From Symmachiella dynata (lineage in GTDB: Bacteria > Planctomycetota > Planctomycetia > Planctomycetales > Planctomycetaceae): a stretch of 64,000 nt of DNA. The translations under genes and the position numbers were made by a program. Under the pieces are notes generated by a model, which was not told the DNA's origin, did no database searches, and saw nothing but the letters and a program-made list of their open reading frames with translations. Where the stretch lies: positions 1,355,001-1,419,000 of the forward strand of contig NZ_CP036276.1 of assembly GCF_007747995.1 (NCBI RefSeq), in the 5' to 3' direction. Below, one piece after another: positions 59,756 to 64,000 of this stretch (its first letter is position 1; each line of letters opens with the position of its first letter).

Positions 59756-60757
59756 TCAAAACCCCAACACCTCAGCTGTCGCCCGCACCACGCGTTCGTG
59801 GAGGGCGGCGTTGGTGGCGATGATGCCGCGATTGTTGACCAGCCCGCGGCCTTGGGTGAAATCCAGCGGTTTGCCCAACAAGTCGGTCACCACACCGCCC
59901 GCTTCGGTCACCACGATCTCTCCAGCGGCATGATCCCAGATTTTTTCGGTATAGCTGGCATCGGGGGAGAGCCGCAAATAGGCGACCGATTCGCCGCGTG
60001 CCACGGTGGCGTATTTGGCTTGGCTGTCGAGTCTTACCGGTTCGCCGGTCATTTGCGCTTTTTCGGCGATTTGTGCCATTTCATCGTGGCTGGCATGTCC
60101 CGACTCGACCGATTCGCACCGTCGGGCCGAAGCGGGATCGTCGGAGGAAGAAACGGCGATCGGCGACAATTCCCCGAGCGTCCCGTCCGCCGGCATCTTG
60201 GCGGCCTCTGTTCCTTGGCCTTTGACCGCCACGAAGGCATATCCGGCATCGGGACCGGTGGGTTGGTCCATTGATTCGGGCAGATTCGGGCAGCCCAGCA
60301 CGCCGAGCTGCACTTGGCCGTTTTCGATCAGGGCCAAGGCGATCGCGTATTGTTCTTTGCGGAGAAAACCTTTGGTGCCGTCGATCGGGTCCAAGACCCA
60401 AAATCGCCCCTGTGCTCCGCCGGCTGCCTGTCCGCGGTCGATCCAATTCAGCACGGTCTCGCTGGTCGGATCATCGTCGCGCGCTGCTTGCACCTCGGCG
60501 ACGACTCGATTTCGCAATTCCTCGGCACTCGCCTCACGCAGTTGGTCCGCTCCCTCTTCACCGACCAATGCGTCGTCGGGAAATTGCTCAGCCAACAAAC
60601 CGCTGATCAATGCTTGCACAGCGAAGTCGGCGACCGTCACGGGTGAGCGGTCTTTTTTGTCCAAGCTGTCCAGCGCAATGCCGGATTGCACGCGGCGACA
60701 AATCGCGGCGGCGGCCTGTACAGCAGAGAGAGCGAATTCCTTTTCCGATTCCAGCAT
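59756..60757 (-). CDS. cysQ: 3'(2'),5'-bisphosphate nucleotidase (CysQ/HAL2-type)
   Basis: 333 residues. IMPase-superfamily metal sites: GEEG (65-68 region), DPIDGTKGF and IWDHAAGEIVV. Length and the insert between them fit the HAL2/CysQ branch, which removes the 3' phosphate of PAP, a by-product that inhibits sulfotransferases and nucleases. Located 96 bp downstream of cysH in the same direction, consistent with a sulfur-assimilation operon. Confidence 0.85.
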   Translation of the reverse strand: MLESEKEFALSAVQAAAAICRRVQSGIALDSLDKKDRSPVTVADFAVQALISGLLAEQFPDDALVGEEGADQLREASAEELRNRVVAEVQAARDDDPTSETVLNWIDRGQAAGGAQGRFWVLDPIDGTKGFLRKEQYAIALALIENGQVQLGVLGCPNLPESMDQPTGPDAGYAFVAVKGQGTEAAKMPADGTLGELSPIAVSSSDDPASARRCESVESGHASHDEMAQIAEKAQMTGEPVRLDSQAKYATVARGESVAYLRLSPDASYTEKIWDHAAGEIVVTEAGGVVTDLLGKPLDFTQGRGLVNNRGIIATNAALHERVVRATAEVLGF

Positions 60758-60852
60758 GCTAAGTCCTGTCTTAAAACGATTCTTGCCATGTCACCCAGGT
60801 TCCCGCATGTGATTGGGGAAACGTCTGGAGACTCTTTTATTGGGCTGCAGTC

Positions 60853-61644
60853 TCAGATGACGAAATCATCGTTGCGGCCGAGGATTTTATCGATCAATTC
60901 CCCGGGCAACTCGATCGCGGGTGATCCACCGCGGTCGACATCGGTGGGATTGATCCCGCAATACATGGCCCAAGGCCCCAGATGCCGCCAGCGCCCGGCC
61001 CGTTTTTCTTCGTCGGGCAGGACGGGGGTGGTGCAACGATTGCAGCCAATCGTAGAAAATCCTTGCTCGTGTAGCGGGTTAACGATGACGCTTTGCCGCA
61101 CGATGTAGTCATTAAACTCTTGGTCGCCGAAATTCGCGAGGACGTTGATCTTCAGCGTTTGGGTATTGGTATCGATCGAAAGTATCGGAACGTTCCCCCG
61201 TCGTCCGCCATCGGCGCGGCGGAGGCTGCTGATCAGCGCATCGTAGTCGCTGGTGGCCTGCATCAGCGGTTCGGTTTTCCGTAGGTCGCAACATTTGGCT
61301 TGGCCATCGGGCGTCAGATAGAGCACGCCCATCTCAGCTGATTGTTCCGCCATGGTCTGCTTGGGGTGCAGGGTAATGACGTCCAACCCGTAATCGGAGA
61401 TCATGCGGTCGCGGGTCTCGAGCGTTTCCTGAAAATGAACGCCGGTGTCGACGAAGAGGACCTTGAGCGGCAATTTGGCAGACGATGCCATATGGCAGAC
61501 GACACTACCGGCTTTTTGCATCGCTGACATAATGGCAACGCGCTTGCCAAAGATCGATGCGGCCCACGCCAGCAATTCTTGCGGCGTGCGCTCTTCCATC
61601 GAACGATTGAGATCAGTGAGATCAACCTGAGATAGTTTGGCCAT
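60853..61644 (-). CDS. cysH: Adenylyl- or phosphoadenylyl-sulfate reductase
   Basis: 263 residues. ATP-pyrophosphatase-like fold with [11 protein letters not shown] at about 140-150. CC at 118-119 and CNRC (201-204) are the four cysteines of a [4Fe-4S] cluster, and C229 in AMYCGIN is in the place of the catalytic Cys of the ECG-x-H tail. Cluster-carrying members usually use APS, those lacking the cluster use PAPS; the adjacent cysQ, which handles PAP, argues for PAPS or dual use. The reaction releases sulfite for cysteine synthesis. Confidence 0.9.
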   Translation of the reverse strand: MAKLSQVDLTDLNRSMEERTPQELLAWAASIFGKRVAIMSAMQKAGSVVCHMASSAKLPLKVLFVDTGVHFQETLETRDRMISDYGLDVITLHPKQTMAEQSAEMGVLYLTPDGQAKCCDLRKTEPLMQATSDYDALISSLRRADGGRRGNVPILSIDTNTQTLKINVLANFGDQEFNDYIVRQSVIVNPLHEQGFSTIGCNRCTTPVLPDEEKRAGRWRHLGPWAMYCGINPTDVDRGGSPAIELPGELIDKILGRNDDFVI

Positions 61645-62198
61645 GGGTGCTTAAGTGCACTTTTTGATTCTGAGGGTGATTACGTATCGGTCTGAGATAC
61701 CGACATCCGAGGATGCGTGAGAACTCGGCGAACGAATGTAATGGGGACTTCTAAAGTACGACAACGTTCCATTTCGTTTTAGGTCGTCCCGAGTTGGGGT
61801 GCCACTGGCGGCTTGTCCGCCAGTGTCGTGTCAGGCTGCGTTTTCCCGATCCAGGGACGTCGGTCCACGTGCGGACTGACGGACGTTCTGCCAGTTTTAC
61901 CCGCGACGTAACTTGATAGACGATAGAATGTTATCGGCATTTTGGCGATTTCACTTAGCGCTATCGAACATGAAATTGTGGCTGGAATGGCACAATCCAT
62001 GTTCTGACCGTGCATTCGTCGCCACAACAGCGCGACAGTGTAGCAAACCGGTCCCGAAAGCGGCAACATCGCAGTTTAAGTGGGACGAAATGTCAACAGC
62101 TTCCCGTTCAGCGGGTTCTTTTGTGGGACATCCGTCAGACAACTGGCATGAGGTTGCTGGCACGAGAAGTGGTCGCGGCGATACTCCGGACGTGAACT
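61645..62198. other. Promoter region of cysH plus gene-free spacer with hairpin
   Basis: About 550 bp. At 61799-61826 GGTGCCACTGGCGG...CCGCCAGTG forms a 9-bp hairpin similar to the left end of the repeats at 40801, but without the rest of the family. No RNA switch consensus was recognised upstream of cysH. Confidence 0.4.
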
Positions 62199-64000
62199 TC
62201 AAAACCCGTTGGATTTCGTTCGCTTGGATGATGATTTGGCTCCGGCGGATGTTTGGGGCACAATCTTGCCAGGGTCTGCGCCGAGCCGTTGGCCGTTCCA
62301 GGAGTTCGCTTCGGCGCTGCTGTGCAGCGTGAAATGTTTGGGCACTAATTTCTCCAAAGTGGGGAGTGGCGCGGCAAACAGCACGCCTCCCGGTTTGGCG
62401 AGCGGGGAGCGGACGTTCTTCTGGCCCCAGGTCTCTATCCAGCCCAGGTTGAAATTTGATGAGTCGGCGAGTTTCACGGGGTCGGCCACGACGAACTTCT
62501 TAATTTCATCCGAGTAGCCATTCTGCTCGCCGATCCAGGCAACGGTCCCGCTCGCGGTGGCGGAGCGGTCGGCGAATACGACTGGTGTTGCTGTCTTTGA
62601 ATCGGTGTGTGGCGGTGCGGCGAAGATTGTCCGCTCCGCAAAAATCCCCAAGGCGGCGCGTTGCGAATCGTGAGGGTCGGCGGTGGAGACCTCGAAAAAA
62701 TTTCTCGCGGCCGAGAGTGTGGAATTTTGCAGGACGAGGCTGCTGGGCGGAATTGCGGGAGAAACATCGACGTCGAGTGAAAAAATCGTTTCGGGTGAAA
62801 CCAGGATCGCGTTGTCGACGAATAATTGCCGTTGTCGCATTTGAGCTTGAATGAGCGTTCCATCGGCGACAAGGAAGGAGTCGCGGATCAGTCCCACACG
62901 CGGTTGAGTTGCCGAGTTTCCGGCCGTGTCGTCTTGCCAGCGGATGAGTCCCGATTTGTGGTCGGAATTGCCCGACCGCAGGGCCACGTGACATTGCTCA
63001 ATCGAAAAACCGCCATCGCGCACGTCGAGGAACCAGTCAAAACCGGACCGCTTAGCGGAGGCGGACATCTCAAAATCGCCCCCTACGATATCCAGTCGGC
63101 CACTCACTACGGTCATCAAGGCATCGCTCGCTGGCTTGTTCACAGAGGCGCGACCTTTTGCGGCAGCCACCAGTTTTAGGGGGACTTCCCCCCCTTTTTG
63201 GCGAAATTCAATTCGTACGGCGCGGTCGGTGATCGAAAACGGCGTGATTTCCCGCCGTCCATATCCTTCGGCGACAATCACGACGCGCGGCGGAAGTCGG
63301 GTCTTGCGGAGAAAACTACCCAAGTCCCGTTTGGTTAAATCGAAGGGGATGATTTCGGCGTTTTTGAATTCCGCTGCGACGGCTGTTGGAAAAGAGGGGC
63401 GGGGGGGAATGTCGCGTGTCTCTGTGAGGGGAGTTGCCGTGCCGACATGCAAGTTCGCCACACGACAGCCCGGTTGGTCACCCAATAGACTGACGGCGAC
63501 TGTATTGGGAAGCGTTTGGGAGGTGAATGGTTTTAAGTCCAGCGGTTGTGAAAAACCGACTGCGGATGTGGGCCAGGGGGTGGGATGAAACTGTGGTTCT
63601 TCCCCCGGGACCGGCCAGAGCGATTTCCAATCGGTATAGTCGGCGGCAATGCCCTCTGTGATTTTCGCATTCCGATTTTGCACTAACCGCGGCCAACCTT
63701 GATAGGCTGAGCCGGCTGATTCCCAGGTGAGGTTTTGAAGCTGTCCGGCGGTGCGTGGCCAGTTTCGCAAGCCCAACATGGCGGCTGATTCGACTGCTGC
63801 GGTGTTGGCGAAAACTGTATCGATGGCGGTGATTTGTGTGGGGGCGACATCGCCGATCGAGAGGCCGTTGATTAACTCAACCGCGTGGCTGCTGGAGACA
63901 ATCGTGTCGCCGATCAATCGCAGCGAGCGTTGTGACATGGCTGCGGTGGCGCGCGATTGCGCGATTTGCAGGGCCGGAGCGCTGCCCGAGACAATGAGGC
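62199..64000 (-). CDS. Large beta-rich protein, C-terminal part (cut by window edge)
   Basis: Frame open from the right edge; at least 600 residues visible. Repeated short strands with Asn and hydrophobic ladders (for example DSFLVADGTLIQAQMRQRQLFVDNAIL, SSLVLQNSTLSAARNFF) point to a right-handed beta-helix region. No kinase, protease or signal motif is in the visible part. Similar C-terminal parts occur in large planctomycete kinases in my memory, but that link is weak. The last 15 residues are Ser/Lys/Thr-rich. Confidence 0.5.
   Translation of the reverse strand, partial: LIVSGSAPALQIAQSRATAAMSQRSLRLIGDTIVSSSHAVELINGLSIGDVAPTQITAIDTVFANTAAVESAAMLGLRNWPRTAGQLQNLTWESAGSAYQGWPRLVQNRNAKITEGIAADYTDWKSLWPVPGEEPQFHPTPWPTSAVGFSQPLDLKPFTSQTLPNTVAVSLLGDQPGCRVANLHVGTATPLTETRDIPPRPSFPTAVAAEFKNAEIIPFDLTKRDLGSFLRKTRLPPRVVIVAEGYGRREITPFSITDRAVRIEFRQKGGEVPLKLVAAAKGRASVNKPASDALMTVVSGRLDIVGGDFEMSASAKRSGFDWFLDVRDGGFSIEQCHVALRSGNSDHKSGLIRWQDDTAGNSATQPRVGLIRDSFLVADGTLIQAQMRQRQLFVDNAILVSPETIFSLDVDVSPAIPPSSLVLQNSTLSAARNFFEVSTADPHDSQRAALGIFAERTIFAAPPHTDSKTATPVVFADRSATASGTVAWIGEQNGYSDEIKKFVVADPVKLADSSNFNLGWIETWGQKNVRSPLAKPGGVLFAAPLPTLEKLVPKHFTLHSSAEANSWNGQRLGADPGKIVPQTSAGAKSSSKRTKSNGF

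Overview
The window looks like a piece of a Planctomycetota chromosome (order Planctomycetales is my inference from gene content, not a measured placement). The signs are long spacers with dispersed hairpin repeats, many single-gene transcription units on both strands, several protein types I associate with planctomycetes (a DUF58/MoxR/BatA-type cluster, a Tat-exported TIM-barrel protein, a cupredoxin-like plus carboxypeptidase-regulatory protein) and no recognisable tRNA or rRNA.

Left part (1 to about 34 kb) is mostly core genome: a cut-off Wzz-like chain-length protein, a GNA1-like acetyltransferase, scpB convergent with tmk, mtaB, gamma-glutamyltransferase, a very acidic/basic disordered protein, a methyltransferase, three proteins without a clear function, two Hsp20 genes behind an array of palindromes, xseA-xseB, a secreted alpha/beta hydrolase with a large unassigned tail, fxsA, a 44-residue membrane protein, a MoxR-DUF58-BatA-like set, a two-gene osmolyte-type ABC importer and an RhlE-like helicase.

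Middle part (about 34 to 50 kb) is accessory. A minus-strand operon joins a MoaD/ThiS-type protein ending in Gly-Gly, a tandem pair of exported cupredoxin-like proteins and an Asp-box beta-propeller. The duplication left a chimeric spacer holding the end of one neighbour gene and the beginning of the other. After it comes a string of small orphan genes, mostly on the plus strand, alternating with two repeat families. It includes a lipoprotein gene duplicated 6.5 kb away, a gene fragment starting exactly at a repeat edge, and one complete IS with 17-bp inverted repeats.

Right part (50 to 64 kb) returns to core and semi-core genes: miaB, a zinc-ribbon SDR-like protein lacking the usual tyrosine, an IS200-type (RAYT-like) transposase bracketed by two inverted pairs of REP-like hairpin units, a dihydroorotate-dehydrogenase-like protein divergent from a sugar-phosphate-isomerase-like protein, a thioredoxin-trypsin fusion, a 32-residue basic protein, cysQ and cysH, and a long beta-rich protein running off the right edge.

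The points I would look at first are the MoaD/ThiS-propeller operon with its duplication scar, the transposase with its paired REP units, the repeat-separated cassette-like array at 39 to 49.6 kb, the tandem TGCC-N5-GGCA palindromes upstream of the hsp20 genes, and the two tiny genes at 24204 and 59505.
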